From the NCBI GenBank assembly GCA_913046275.1, contig CAJWSE010000013.1, forward strand, positions 1 through 14,736: a stretch of DNA of 14,736 nucleotides. The letters run 5' to 3'. A program made the position numbers and the translations under genes. The notes beneath the pieces were generated by a model that did not search any database, was not told where the DNA came from, and saw only the letters and a list, made by a program, of their open reading frames with translations. Shown here one piece after another: positions 5,433 to 13,004 of this stretch (positions are counted from its first letter, which is position 1; every line of letters begins with the position of its first letter). Origin of the DNA: an uncultured Phycisphaerae bacterium (lineage in GTDB: Bacteria; Planctomycetota; Phycisphaerae; Phycisphaerales; SM1A02).

Positions 5433-7046
5433 ATGTCAACCGCGCAAAAACATGACGCCGATGCCGTATCCCTTTCCGGATACATAATTGATCCGCTTTA
5501 CACCTCAAAAGATGGCGATGGGAACCCACAAATTGGTCTTCCAGGAGAATTTCCATATACCCGCGGTGTTCACAAAACTATGTACCGCTCACGCCTTTGG
5601 ACAATGCGTCAGTTTGCAGGGTTTGGCTCAGCAGATGATACTAATGCTCGATTTAAATACCTCTTAGAAAATGCGAAGGGCACCAAAACAAATACAGGGC
5701 TATCGACTGCATTTGACCTTCCAACGCTTATGGGTAGAGACAGCAATGACCCGCTCTCAGCAGGAGAAGTGGGCAGATGTGGTGTAGCAATAGATACCAT
5801 TGATGATATGCATAGGCTTTACGCAGACATCCCAATTGGTGAAGTGACTGTAAGCCAAACCATCAATGGACCTGCCTGTGTCATTTGGGCTATGTATCTT
5901 GCAATGGCAAAAGAGCGTAACGTTGATTGGCACTCATTAGGGGGAACACTCCAAAATGACATCCTCAAAGAATTCCACTCCCAAAATGAATTTATTTATC
6001 CTCCTGAAGCCTCTGTCAAACTTGTGGTTGATACCATTGAGTTCGCAACGAAGTACACTAAGAAATGGAACAGCGTTTCAATCAGTGGATATCACATTCG
6101 CGAAGCTGGATCAACGGCGACGCAAGAACTTGCTTTCACTTTGCGCGATGGCATGGAATATGTCGAAGCATGCATTAAGAGAGGTCTTGATGTTGATTCA
6201 TTCGCGCCCCGACTGTCATTCTTCTTTAATAGTCACAATGAGTTTTTTGAAGAAATTTGCAAACTACGCGCTGCGCGTCGTATCTGGGCTAACGTTATGC
6301 GTGACCGTTACGGTGCCAAGAATGACAGATCACTACTTATGCGGACACACGTACAAACTGCTGGGTGCTCGCTTACAGAGCAGCAACCCCTCAACAACAT
6401 TGTCCGCGTTGCATACCAAGCAATGGCTGGGGTACTTGGCGGGTGCCAAAGTTTACATACGGACTCCATGGATGAAACATTGGGTTTACCAACGGAAACC
6501 GCTGTGCGTGTCGCGCTTCGAACACAACAAATTCTTGCTCACGAAACGGGCATTCATAGAACTGTAGACCCACTTGCTGGAAGTTATTTTGTGGAGTCGT
6601 TGACTGATCAAATGGAGAAGGATGCAAACAAAATCATTGATGAAATAGATGGACTCGGCAGTGTCGTCGATGGCATTCACAAAGGATACTTTCGACGATC
6701 TATTGCTGAGGCATCATATCGATTTGGACAAGAGATGGAAGCCGGCGACAGGGTCATTGTTGGTGTTAATGCATATCCGGATGGAAACGAAGACGCTCAA
6801 GTTGATCTACTGCAAATACCACATTCTGTAGAAACAAATCAATGTGAGCGTTTGGAAAAATTCCTACAAAGCCGTGATGATGACAAAGCGATGAGTGCGC
6901 TCGATGCTATTCGAGAAGCATCACGAAACGATGAAAATGTCATGCACTCATTGGTAGAAGCTTCACTCTCACGATGCACCCTTGGAGAAATGGTTCAAGC
7001 AATGGCGGATGTTTTTGGCCGCTATAGCGGCGGACCTGAGTGGTAA
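5433..7046 (+). CDS. icmA: B12-dependent acyl-CoA mutase large subunit (methylmalonyl-CoA mutase family, isobutyryl-CoA mutase-like)
   Basis: This is the 537-residue catalytic large subunit of an adenosylcobalamin acyl-CoA mutase. It has the TIM-barrel CoA domain only. No B12-binding domain (DxHxxG) follows, so it needs a separate small subunit not seen here. Family signatures are RSRLWTMRQFAGFG, GTLQNDILKEF, SISGYHIREAGSTATQELAF (Tyr220, His221), FAPRLSFFF and GGCQSLHTDSMDE. The residues that set substrate are not those of methylmalonyl-CoA mutase. The carboxylate-binding Tyr is Phe61, and the Arg in the segment after QNDILKEF is Gln184. This Phe/Gln pair is the isobutyryl-CoA mutase pattern. 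Ala93 replaces the Asp typical of 2-hydroxyisobutyryl-CoA mutase. A 4-residue insertion (near 81-87) precedes the TGLSTAFD segment. ATG 5433 is preferred over the upstream codon at 5388 because conservation begins well after it and a TATAAT precedes it. hisS follows after three bases. Confidence 0.9.
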   Translation: MSTAQKHDADAVSLSGYIIDPLYTSKDGDGNPQIGLPGEFPYTRGVHKTMYRSRLWTMRQFAGFGSADDTNARFKYLLENAKGTKTNTGLSTAFDLPTLMGRDSNDPLSAGEVGRCGVAIDTIDDMHRLYADIPIGEVTVSQTINGPACVIWAMYLAMAKERNVDWHSLGGTLQNDILKEFHSQNEFIYPPEASVKLVVDTIEFATKYTKKWNSVSISGYHIREAGSTATQELAFTLRDGMEYVEACIKRGLDVDSFAPRLSFFFNSHNEFFEEICKLRAARRIWANVMRDRYGAKNDRSLLMRTHVQTAGCSLTEQQPLNNIVRVAYQAMAGVLGGCQSLHTDSMDETLGLPTETAVRVALRTQQILAHETGIHRTVDPLAGSYFVESLTDQMEKDANKIIDEIDGLGSVVDGIHKGYFRRSIAEASYRFGQEMEAGDRVIVGVNAYPDGNEDAQVDLLQIPHSVETNQCERLEKFLQSRDDDKAMSALDAIREASRNDENVMHSLVEASLSRCTLGEMVQAMADVFGRYSGGPEW

Positions 7047-7049
7047 GCT

Positions 7050-8294
7050 GTGGGACACCAAGCACCAAAGGGCACAAGAGACTTTTACCCCGATGACTTA
7101 GCAGTTCTTCGGTATATCGAAAACGCTTGGCGAAGCGCATCTATAAATGCTGGATTCCAAGAAATTCAAGGCCCTACATTCGAGCATCTTGATTTATACA
7201 CCATCAAGAGTGGGGAAGGAATCGTAAATGAACTCTTTAGTTTTAAACGATCTGGTGGGGATGTCGACTATGCTCTAAGACCAGAATTTACACCAACGCT
7301 TGCAAGGATGGCGGCAGCAAAGGGTCGTTCGCTTGCAGTTCCAACAAAATGGTTTGCCATATCGAATCATTTCAGAGCTGAACGCCCGCAGAGAGGTCGA
7401 CTGCGTGAATTTACGCAATGGAATGTTGATATGCTTGGAATTGATGACCCAGCAGCAGATGCGGAAATCATTGCAACCGCAATTCATGCACTCACCGCAC
7501 TTGGCTTAACCAGCAAGGATATCGTAGTTCGAATAAGTCATAGAGAAGTCGTTGTAAAAATGCTGAAAGATGCGGGCGTCGTTGAAGAGCAAATCGACAT
7601 TGCTCTGAGTATTCTTGATAAAAGAGAAAAAATGACGCCAGACGCTTTTGCTGAAATAACTTCCAAACATGGACTTAAGCCGGATGTGTTTGCACAGTTT
7701 GATACCGACCTGTCTATCCAACACGAAGAGCTGACATCTCTAAAAAAAGAATTAAATGCGTGGGGAATTCAAGATTGGTGCACATTTGACTTTAACATTG
7801 TTCGAGGTCTTGCGTATTACACAGGTATCGTTTTTGAAATTCATGAGCGCTCAGGAGCCGAGCGAGCAATTGCTGGCGGTGGACGATATAACAAACTAGT
7901 TGAAATGTTTAATGGTCCTAAAATCCCTGCTGCCGGATTCGGCATGGGCGATGTCGTACTTTCTCTTGTTCTAAAAGATAAAGGTCTCTTAAGTAGGGGT
8001 GAAACATACCTTTCAGAGCCAGAAGTTTTTGTCGTAAGCGCTTCCGATGAAGGTGATGCAATAATCGCTTCTATCATTTCTGAATTGCGAATAAATGGCA
8101 TACATGCACGCCGTTCATATAAGTCCACACGAAATGTGGGGAAATTATTAACAGAAGCTGGCAAAACAAAAAGTCGACTTGTGATTATCCTTGGGAAAGA
8201 ACTTAAACAGAACAAAGTTGTAGTCAAAAATATGGAAAACGGTGAGCAGCATGAAATACTAAAGGAAGACTTGCTCACTTATATCAATTCATAA
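7050..8294 (+). CDS. hisS: Histidyl-tRNA synthetase
   Basis: This 414-residue class II synthetase charges tRNA-His. The start is GTG at 7050: it lies three bases after the mutase stop, and conservation begins at once (APKGTRDFYPDD). Motif 2 is at about 108-130 (FRAERPQRGRLREFTQWN). The histidine-A motif VRGLAYYTG is at 251-259 and keeps the catalytic Arg. AGGGRY lies at 275-280, and a C-terminal anticodon-binding domain occupies roughly 325-414. Motif 3 is AAGFGMGDVV, not the usual GxxxGxER, and the histidine-A motif has Ala where most bacteria have Asp. From memory, both features recur together in a HisRS subfamily that includes plant plastid enzymes, so this is a lineage variant and not decay. 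It is the middle gene of a three-gene unit. Confidence 0.95.
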   Translation: MGHQAPKGTRDFYPDDLAVLRYIENAWRSASINAGFQEIQGPTFEHLDLYTIKSGEGIVNELFSFKRSGGDVDYALRPEFTPTLARMAAAKGRSLAVPTKWFAISNHFRAERPQRGRLREFTQWNVDMLGIDDPAADAEIIATAIHALTALGLTSKDIVVRISHREVVVKMLKDAGVVEEQIDIALSILDKREKMTPDAFAEITSKHGLKPDVFAQFDTDLSIQHEELTSLKKELNAWGIQDWCTFDFNIVRGLAYYTGIVFEIHERSGAERAIAGGGRYNKLVEMFNGPKIPAAGFGMGDVVLSLVLKDKGLLSRGETYLSEPEVFVVSASDEGDAIIASIISELRINGIHARRSYKSTRNVGKLLTEAGKTKSRLVIILGKELKQNKVVVKNMENGEQHEILKEDLLTYINS

Positions 8295-8933
8295 ATGTCA
8301 AGACGAATTCTTATCGTCACTGCTGTGCAAGAAGAAGCCCAAGCCATTGGAGACCCTGATGGAGCACTTGTCATTACAGGTGGCATTGGCAAAACAAATG
8401 CTGCAGCAGCAACGACTGCAGCAATACTTTCTAATGGACCATTTGCTTGGGTTATAAATGCTGGAGTTGCCGGCGCATTACCAACAAGTAATTTAGCAAT
8501 CGGTGATGTAGTAATTGCAAATGAGAGTGTATACACTGAAGAAGGCCTACTAACAAATGACGGTTTCAAAGATATTGACGAAATGGGTTTCACTCTAGGT
8601 TCATTCAAAGGAAATCGCGTGCCCTCCGATAATTGGATGTGCGAACGTCTGAGTCAACTTGGCAAAGTGGCTCCCATTGCTACTGTTGCCACATGCAGTG
8701 GAACCAATGCACAGGCAGAACTTGTTGCAAAACGTACTCAAGCTGTATGCGAGGCTATGGAAGGCGCTGCTGTATTACATGCAGCAAAGAGACTAGGTAT
8801 CCCAGGCTTAGAACTTCGAGTCATTTCGAATTCAACTGGTAACCGTGAAACACAAGACTGGAATATGAAACTGGCAATTCATAATCTCGGCGACATTGTT
8901 AACCAAGCTATTGACTGCATTTTGCGAACATAA
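8295..8933 (+). CDS. mqnB: Futalosine hydrolase
   Basis: This 212-residue nucleosidase of the MTAN/phosphorylase superfamily splits futalosine to dehypoxanthine futalosine and hypoxanthine, in the alternative menaquinone route. Visible family features are the first strand ILIVTAVQEEAQA, VITGGIGKTNAAAA, VINAGVAG (53-60) and AIGDVVIANE. The segment GFKDIDEMGF is typical of MqnB. The purine-ribose site CEAMEGAAV (152-160) is followed by VISNSTGNR. The last block separates it from MTA/SAH nucleosidase, which ends with a catalytic SD. The ATG begins directly after the hisS TAA, with zero spacing, so translation is probably coupled. Its presence implies that the organism makes menaquinone by the futalosine pathway. 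The other mqn genes are not in the window. Confidence 0.88.
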   Translation: MSRRILIVTAVQEEAQAIGDPDGALVITGGIGKTNAAAATTAAILSNGPFAWVINAGVAGALPTSNLAIGDVVIANESVYTEEGLLTNDGFKDIDEMGFTLGSFKGNRVPSDNWMCERLSQLGKVAPIATVATCSGTNAQAELVAKRTQAVCEAMEGAAVLHAAKRLGIPGLELRVISNSTGNRETQDWNMKLAIHNLGDIVNQAIDCILRT

Positions 8934-8950
8934 TGTGTTTTTATTAATAA

Positions 8951-8962
8951 TTGTATGTACAA
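8951..8962. repeat. Short inverted repeat in the mqnB-DUF456 gap
   Basis: TTGTA, two bases, then TACAA form a small dyad in the 70-base gap. It overlaps a possible weak -35 (TTGTAT 8951-8956), with an 18-base spacer to a -10-like GATAAC at 8975-8980, so it could be an operator on a promoter for the DUF456 gene. Five-base arms are also easily found by chance. Confidence 0.2.
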
Positions 8963-8993
8963 AGAATGCTGAAAGATAACACTGGATAAATTT

Positions 8994-8998
8994 AAGGA
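8994..8998 (+). promoter_or_regulatory. Shine-Dalgarno sequence of the DUF456 gene
   Basis: AAGGA lies five bases before the ATG at 9004 and supports that start. It is one of the few clear Shine-Dalgarno sequences in the window, in contrast with the starts at 1436, 4848 and 5433. Confidence 0.55.
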
Positions 8999-9003
8999 AA
9001 ACT

Positions 9004-9543
9004 ATGGACTGGCTTACTATTTTGATACTAATATTATTTGGTCTCTACGGATTATTTTGCATCCTACTCACTCTAGTTGGGCTGCCTGGCACCTGGCTTA
9101 TCGCTGGCGGCGCACTTGGAATCGTAATCATTTATTCCGTCTCTAGTGATGCAACTCTTTGGAGTTGGGTTACTATCGGAATAGTCTTTGGGCTTGCTAT
9201 AGTGGGTGAAATTTTAGAAACTACCGCTGCAGGAATTGGATCGAAAGCAGGTGGAGGGACAAAGCGTGGCATGATTGGAGCCATAGTTGGCAGTATTTTT
9301 GGGGCACTGGCTTGTACATTGTTATTGCCCATCCCACTTATTGGAACATTAATCGGTGCCGTAGCTGGTGCATTCTTTGGCGCTCTCTTAGGCGAAGTTT
9401 CCCATAAAGAAGTTGCGAAAAAAAGCGATCTCGCGAAATCTGCAACTGGTGCCGCTTTAGGTAGAGTCATGGGAATTGTTGCCAAAACTGGCATCGCTGC
9501 TGCGTGTTGGTGCGTATTGATGCTCGAACCATTAATCCGCTAA
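9004..9543 (+). CDS. DUF456 family membrane protein
   Basis: This 179-residue integral membrane protein is very rich in Gly, Ala and Ile. Hydrophobic segments lie near residues 4-25, 28-46, 53-70, 95-115, 117-130 and 155-175. The pattern fits DUF456: an early GLPGTWLI loop (about residues 27-34), then a glycine-zipper-like middle (GSKAGGGTKRGMIGAIVGSIFGA) and a second one (GTLIGAVAGAFFGALLGE). The family has no established biochemical role. A Shine-Dalgarno AAGGA supports the ATG. The TAA overlaps the TAG of the convergent ATPase gene (CTAA at 9540-9543), so there is no room for a dedicated terminator. Confidence 0.88.
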   Translation: MDWLTILILILFGLYGLFCILLTLVGLPGTWLIAGGALGIVIIYSVSSDATLWSWVTIGIVFGLAIVGEILETTAAGIGSKAGGGTKRGMIGAIVGSIFGALACTLLLPIPLIGTLIGAVAGAFFGALLGEVSHKEVAKKSDLAKSATGAALGRVMGIVAKTGIAAACWCVLMLEPLIR

Positions 9544-11255
9544 GCCGTCAAACGTAAAATTTCGTCGACAGTAGTAAGACCATCTGCAACTTTTGCGAAT
9601 CCATCATATCGCAAGTTTTCCATGCCTCTGCTTAATGCTAAATTACGAAAATCCGTAATTGTTGGATTACTAGCAATGGCATCGCGAAGCTCATCATCCA
9701 TAACCAAAAATTCGTACACTCCTATTCGACCCGAGTAACCACTTCCTCGGCATGAGGAACAGCCAGTAGCATGCGGCACTTCGTCGCAATCGAATCCTTG
9801 AAGTAGTTTCGATTCTTTTACAGAAAGCTCATGCATCTCAACACATTTGGGACATACGCGACGTGCCAGCCGCTGCGCAAGAACACTATTAACTGCTGAA
9901 GCAACAAGAAATGGCTCAATACCAATATTGATTAATCTGGTGAGTGAGCTTGGTGCATCATTCGTGTGCAAGGTTGAAAGAACGAGATGACCGGTCATAG
10001 CTGCCTGAATCGCAACATTGGCTGTTTCTTGATCACGTATCTCACCAAGCAAAACAACATCTGGGTCTTGACGAAGCAAAGCGCGCAAGGCCCTAGAAAA
10101 TGTCATATCAATTTTATCGTGCACTTGTATTTGTGTTATTCCTGCAAGTTCATATTCCACTGGATCTTCAACTGTTGAAATGTTTAGACGTTTGCGATCC
10201 ATTTCTTGCAAAGCAGAATATAATGTTGTCGTTTTTCCGCAGCCTGTTGGACCTGTAACGAGAATTATTCCATGAGGAGAATCTAATTCATTTTTCCATA
10301 ATTCTAATACATCTTCTTGAAAGCCAAGTTCATCTAAACCTATACGTATCTTTCGGGCATCTAAAATTCGCAACACCACCTTTTCTCCTCTTGGTGTTGC
10401 TACTGTTGATATACGTAAATCTATTTTTCGGCCCAAAACTTTTACTCGAATACGACCATCTTGAGGCATACGTCGTTCAGATATATCGAGATTCGCAAGT
10501 ATTTTCAATCTGCTAACAACTGCACTATGAAAGTCTTTTGGGGTTTGTTGCAAATCATGAAGTACGCCATCAATTCTAAACCGCACATGAGAACAATCTG
10601 CACCAGGCTCAAAATGGATGTCCGATGAGTCTTCACGAACAGCAAGTGTAATCATGTCGCTTACTATGTGAACTACAGGAGAGGAATCAGCGTCTTCAGC
10701 GACCTCTTGCAAATCTATGATTTTAGACTGCTCTTCGTTTCTTTCTACATTCATGGCATAGTCACAAGAAGCCTCTTTTTGTTTCTTTTTACCATCAGAA
10801 TAAATCTTTTCTAAAGCAGATTGAATATTTTTAGTTGTTGTTAAAATCTGCCCGACAGGGACTGAGATTTCCTTACGAACAACATCTGTCAAAAAAAATT
10901 CGTCCACAGTTGACGAGGCTATGCACGCTTCACCATCAATCCAAACTGGAACCATTTGGTGTTCTAAGCACCATGCTCTTCCAAGTTTTTCTATTAATTC
11001 TTCTGCGATGTTCTCTGATGTAATTTGTAAAAACTCTATCCCTGAAACCTTCGAAACAGCTAACTGAACTGACTCTTCATCAATACCAAAATCAACAAGC
11101 AAATTTGTAACCGACTTACTTTGCGATTGTTTTTGTAAGCTCATAATCAATTGCAAATCCTCTTGAGTAATGTGTTCCTGGTGCTCAAGACAATCGAGTA
11201 TTTTTTCAGTATAGGTTTTACTTTGCTTAGAGGCAGTATTATTTAGTGGCTTCAT
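9540..11255 (-). CDS. gspE: GspE/PilB-type secretion or pilus assembly ATPase
   Basis: This 571-residue hexameric ATPase powers pseudopilus or pilus assembly from the cytoplasmic side of the inner membrane. An N-terminal MshEN-like domain occupies about 15-155, followed by a charged linker (155-190). The ATPase core holds Walker A GPTGCGKT (335-342), the Asp box TVEDPVEY (361-368), Walker B (398-405, VVLLGE) and the His box with STLHTND (427-433). A zinc-binding tetracysteine insert has Cys468, Cys471, Cys499 and Cys502, typical of assembly ATPases and absent from PilT retraction ATPases. The gene overlaps the PilP-like gene by ATGA and ends the operon. The data do not separate PilB from GspE. 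The pilMNOP-like neighbours favour a pilus-type machine. Confidence 0.93.
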   Translation of the reverse strand: MKPLNNTASKQSKTYTEKILDCLEHQEHITQEDLQLIMSLQKQSQSKSVTNLLVDFGIDEESVQLAVSKVSGIEFLQITSENIAEELIEKLGRAWCLEHQMVPVWIDGEACIASSTVDEFFLTDVVRKEISVPVGQILTTTKNIQSALEKIYSDGKKKQKEASCDYAMNVERNEEQSKIIDLQEVAEDADSSPVVHIVSDMITLAVREDSSDIHFEPGADCSHVRFRIDGVLHDLQQTPKDFHSAVVSRLKILANLDISERRMPQDGRIRVKVLGRKIDLRISTVATPRGEKVVLRILDARKIRIGLDELGFQEDVLELWKNELDSPHGIILVTGPTGCGKTTTLYSALQEMDRKRLNISTVEDPVEYELAGITQIQVHDKIDMTFSRALRALLRQDPDVVLLGEIRDQETANVAIQAAMTGHLVLSTLHTNDAPSSLTRLINIGIEPFLVASAVNSVLAQRLARRVCPKCVEMHELSVKESKLLQGFDCDEVPHATGCSSCRGSGYSGRIGVYEFLVMDDELRDAIASNPTITDFRNLALSRGMENLRYDGFAKVADGLTTVDEILRLTA

Positions 11256-11875
11256 CGTGAAGATAAATCCTTTGCAAATGGAGAACCTGATGTGAGATAT
11301 ATAGTTCGCTTTGTGTCACCATTAAAATCGTTTTCAAAAAGACAAACAGTCGCATACGTTGGGCCCAACTCTAATATTTGCATAACAATCTCTCCGCCGC
11401 GAATCAAAATCTTTTCGCCTTCTCGATAAATATCCCCGTTTATGTTGGCAAGCATTGTGCTACCAGACATAATTGATCGAAGTTCAATAAGTTCTGCAGC
11501 ATAATTAGCCGTGTCAATAAAAGAAGAACGAAGACTTGTTCCATCATGAATAACTTCGTCAGATTCTTCATCTACTACGAATGCGTGCAATGATTTTATA
11601 GAATTTTGCCACTCTACCGGAGCACAATTAAGGCGACTAACAATTTCGTCAGTACGTTTTAGCCATTTTTGAATTTGCACATTACTATTTTGAAGACGAT
11701 CTACTTGGCAAACTTTTTCCATTGCTGCACTATCTTCAACATAATGTGCGTTAATTGAAGACGGCACGAATGTCCTAATGAAAAATAGTATTACAGTAAA
11801 AAAACCGACTGTCGCAAAAGAAAAAATATGGACTGAATCATATTGATTAATAAGTTTCTGAATACAATAACTCAT
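11252..11875 (-). CDS. PilP/GspC-like inner-membrane assembly protein
   Basis: This 207-residue protein has one N-terminal membrane segment (about 18-34), then a periplasmic part. The C-terminal stretch (about 140-203) reads as a small beta domain: MLANINGDIYREGEKILIRGG, then VMQILELGPTYATVCL and TIYLTSG. This resembles the homology region of PilP/GspC, which contacts the secretin. Unlike classical PilP it shows no lipobox and has a transmembrane anchor, closer to GspC/GspB. It sits exactly where pilP is expected, after the PilO-like gene and before the ATPase, with ATGA overlaps at both ends. Assignment rests on position plus weak domain resemblance. Confidence 0.6.
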   Translation of the reverse strand: MSYCIQKLINQYDSVHIFSFATVGFFTVILFFIRTFVPSSINAHYVEDSAAMEKVCQVDRLQNSNVQIQKWLKRTDEIVSRLNCAPVEWQNSIKSLHAFVVDEESDEVIHDGTSLRSSFIDTANYAAELIELRSIMSGSTMLANINGDIYREGEKILIRGGEIVMQILELGPTYATVCLFENDFNGDTKRTIYLTSGSPFAKDLSSR

Positions 11876-12402
11876 GAGCCTTCTCCATTTTTTGAAAGAA
11901 GTTCAACAATCATTCGAGCATCAATAATGTTATCATCAACAAGCTGTATGTTTAATCTATCAATTCGAGATATGCGTGGCATACGTTCAATATGTTGAAT
12001 CAATTGATACAAGCTTTCGAATGACCCACTCACATTCAAATCTACTGGCAAAACACAAAAATCGCTTTCTATTCGTTCGCCAGCAGTCGTCACAGAACGT
12101 ACAAGTAAGCCATACTCTTTTGCCGCATCGGATGCAGACTTAAGCCATTTCTCAGAAACTGACTTAGAAGGGATTTTGGATAATGCTGAAGCTGTTGAAG
12201 TATCGAGTACCGTAGTAATCGATTTTAGATTTCTATACTGCCTATTTACTTCGTCATAGTAGTCAAGATTTTTCGAACGAATTTTGATTTCATTTGCAAC
12301 ACAATACACTGCGAAATTCATCGGTCGGTATACAAAGGCCCAAACAGAAAATGGCATTGTAAAAAGTAAACTTAAAATCAAAGCATATCGCATACGAAAC
12401 AT
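11872..12402 (-). CDS. PilO-like (GspM-type) pilus assembly protein
   Basis: This 176-residue protein has one N-terminal membrane helix (about 6-25), then a helical coiled region (about 35-100). A ferredoxin-like domain follows: VDLNVSGSFESLYQLIQHIERMPRISRID is a clear PilO signature, corresponding to the GsY...li..iarlPRI pattern. PilO pairs with PilN in the periplasm and links cytoplasmic PilM to the secretin-proximal PilP. The start codon shares one base with the PilN-like stop (TAATG at 12404-12400 on the minus strand), and the stop overlaps the next start by ATGA. Conventional length is about 200 residues. Confidence 0.75.
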   Translation of the reverse strand: MFRMRYALILSLLFTMPFSVWAFVYRPMNFAVYCVANEIKIRSKNLDYYDEVNRQYRNLKSITTVLDTSTASALSKIPSKSVSEKWLKSASDAAKEYGLLVRSVTTAGERIESDFCVLPVDLNVSGSFESLYQLIQHIERMPRISRIDRLNIQLVDDNIIDARMIVELLSKNGEGS

Positions 12403-13004
12403 TAACCTTTTTCTCCTTTATCTAGAACCGAATTAGGATTAGTGATAAGTTGTATTGAAAAAATTCGATTCGTCGTTTTTCCATCTTGTTGCGAGAACAA
12501 AAGTTTTATTGATGAAAAGTAATTAGATAATGACAATCTATTGATATAAGATGTTATATCGGTATCACTTAAAGCAGTCCCTATAACTGTAATAATTTCC
12601 TTTACTTCTTCACTACTGTCTTGAAGTTGCCTTTGGCGTGTTTCTAGTTTCAATTCACTCAGTACTGAATCTGTAGGCAATCGCTGAGAAACTTCCCACA
12701 TTATTATTGACCGTGGAACACCATCTACAAACTTAGCCAGGTTCTCTGCATTTAGAACCGATTGCTCGGTATTATTTTCAGCGGTCAAATATGTACTGGC
12801 ACGGAGATTGGCATCTTCCCATCTCATTGAAATACTTTCTCTATTTTCCATCAGGGTATTCCAAATACTGAGAGTTTTGGAAAATGCGCTGACAGTTACC
12901 ATTAAACCTATAGAGAAAAGTATGCAAAATATCTTTATAACTCGCTTATCCTCACGTTGATTATGGATTTCAACAGGTAAAAAATCATCAAACGGATGCT
13001 TCAT
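12402..13004 (-). CDS. PilN-like pilus assembly protein
   Basis: This 200-residue bitopic protein has a short cytoplasmic head (1-21, FDDFLPVEIHNQ), the part that in PilN docks onto PilM. One membrane helix follows (about 22-41), then a helical stretch (45-85) and a beta-alpha domain (100-190) with LPTDSVLSELKLETRQ and VIGTALSDTDITSYINRLS. These match the PilN fold, in which small residues precede a conserved G-x-A and a final strand pair. The head is F-D-D-F-L-P, not the classical NLLPWR motif, so the PilM contact may be altered. It overlaps the PilM-like gene by four bases (ATGA). Identification relies on topology, fold and gene order. Confidence 0.68.
   Translation of the reverse strand: MKHPFDDFLPVEIHNQREDKRVIKIFCILFSIGLMVTVSAFSKTLSIWNTLMENRESISMRWEDANLRASTYLTAENNTEQSVLNAENLAKFVDGVPRSIIMWEVSQRLPTDSVLSELKLETRQRQLQDSSEEVKEIITVIGTALSDTDITSYINRLSLSNYFSSIKLLFSQQDGKTTNRIFSIQLITNPNSVLDKGEKG

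Noticed and set aside
5956..6567. 203-codon open frame on the plus strand
   Set aside because: It lies wholly inside the mutase gene in another frame, and its translation shows no family resemblance while the mutase frame is conserved throughout.
1..7046. Propionyl-CoA to succinyl-CoA pathway (PccB plus methylmalonyl-CoA mutase)
   Set aside because: The carboxyltransferase lacks PccB-type sequences and the mutase lacks the Tyr and Arg that hold the methylmalonyl carboxylate.
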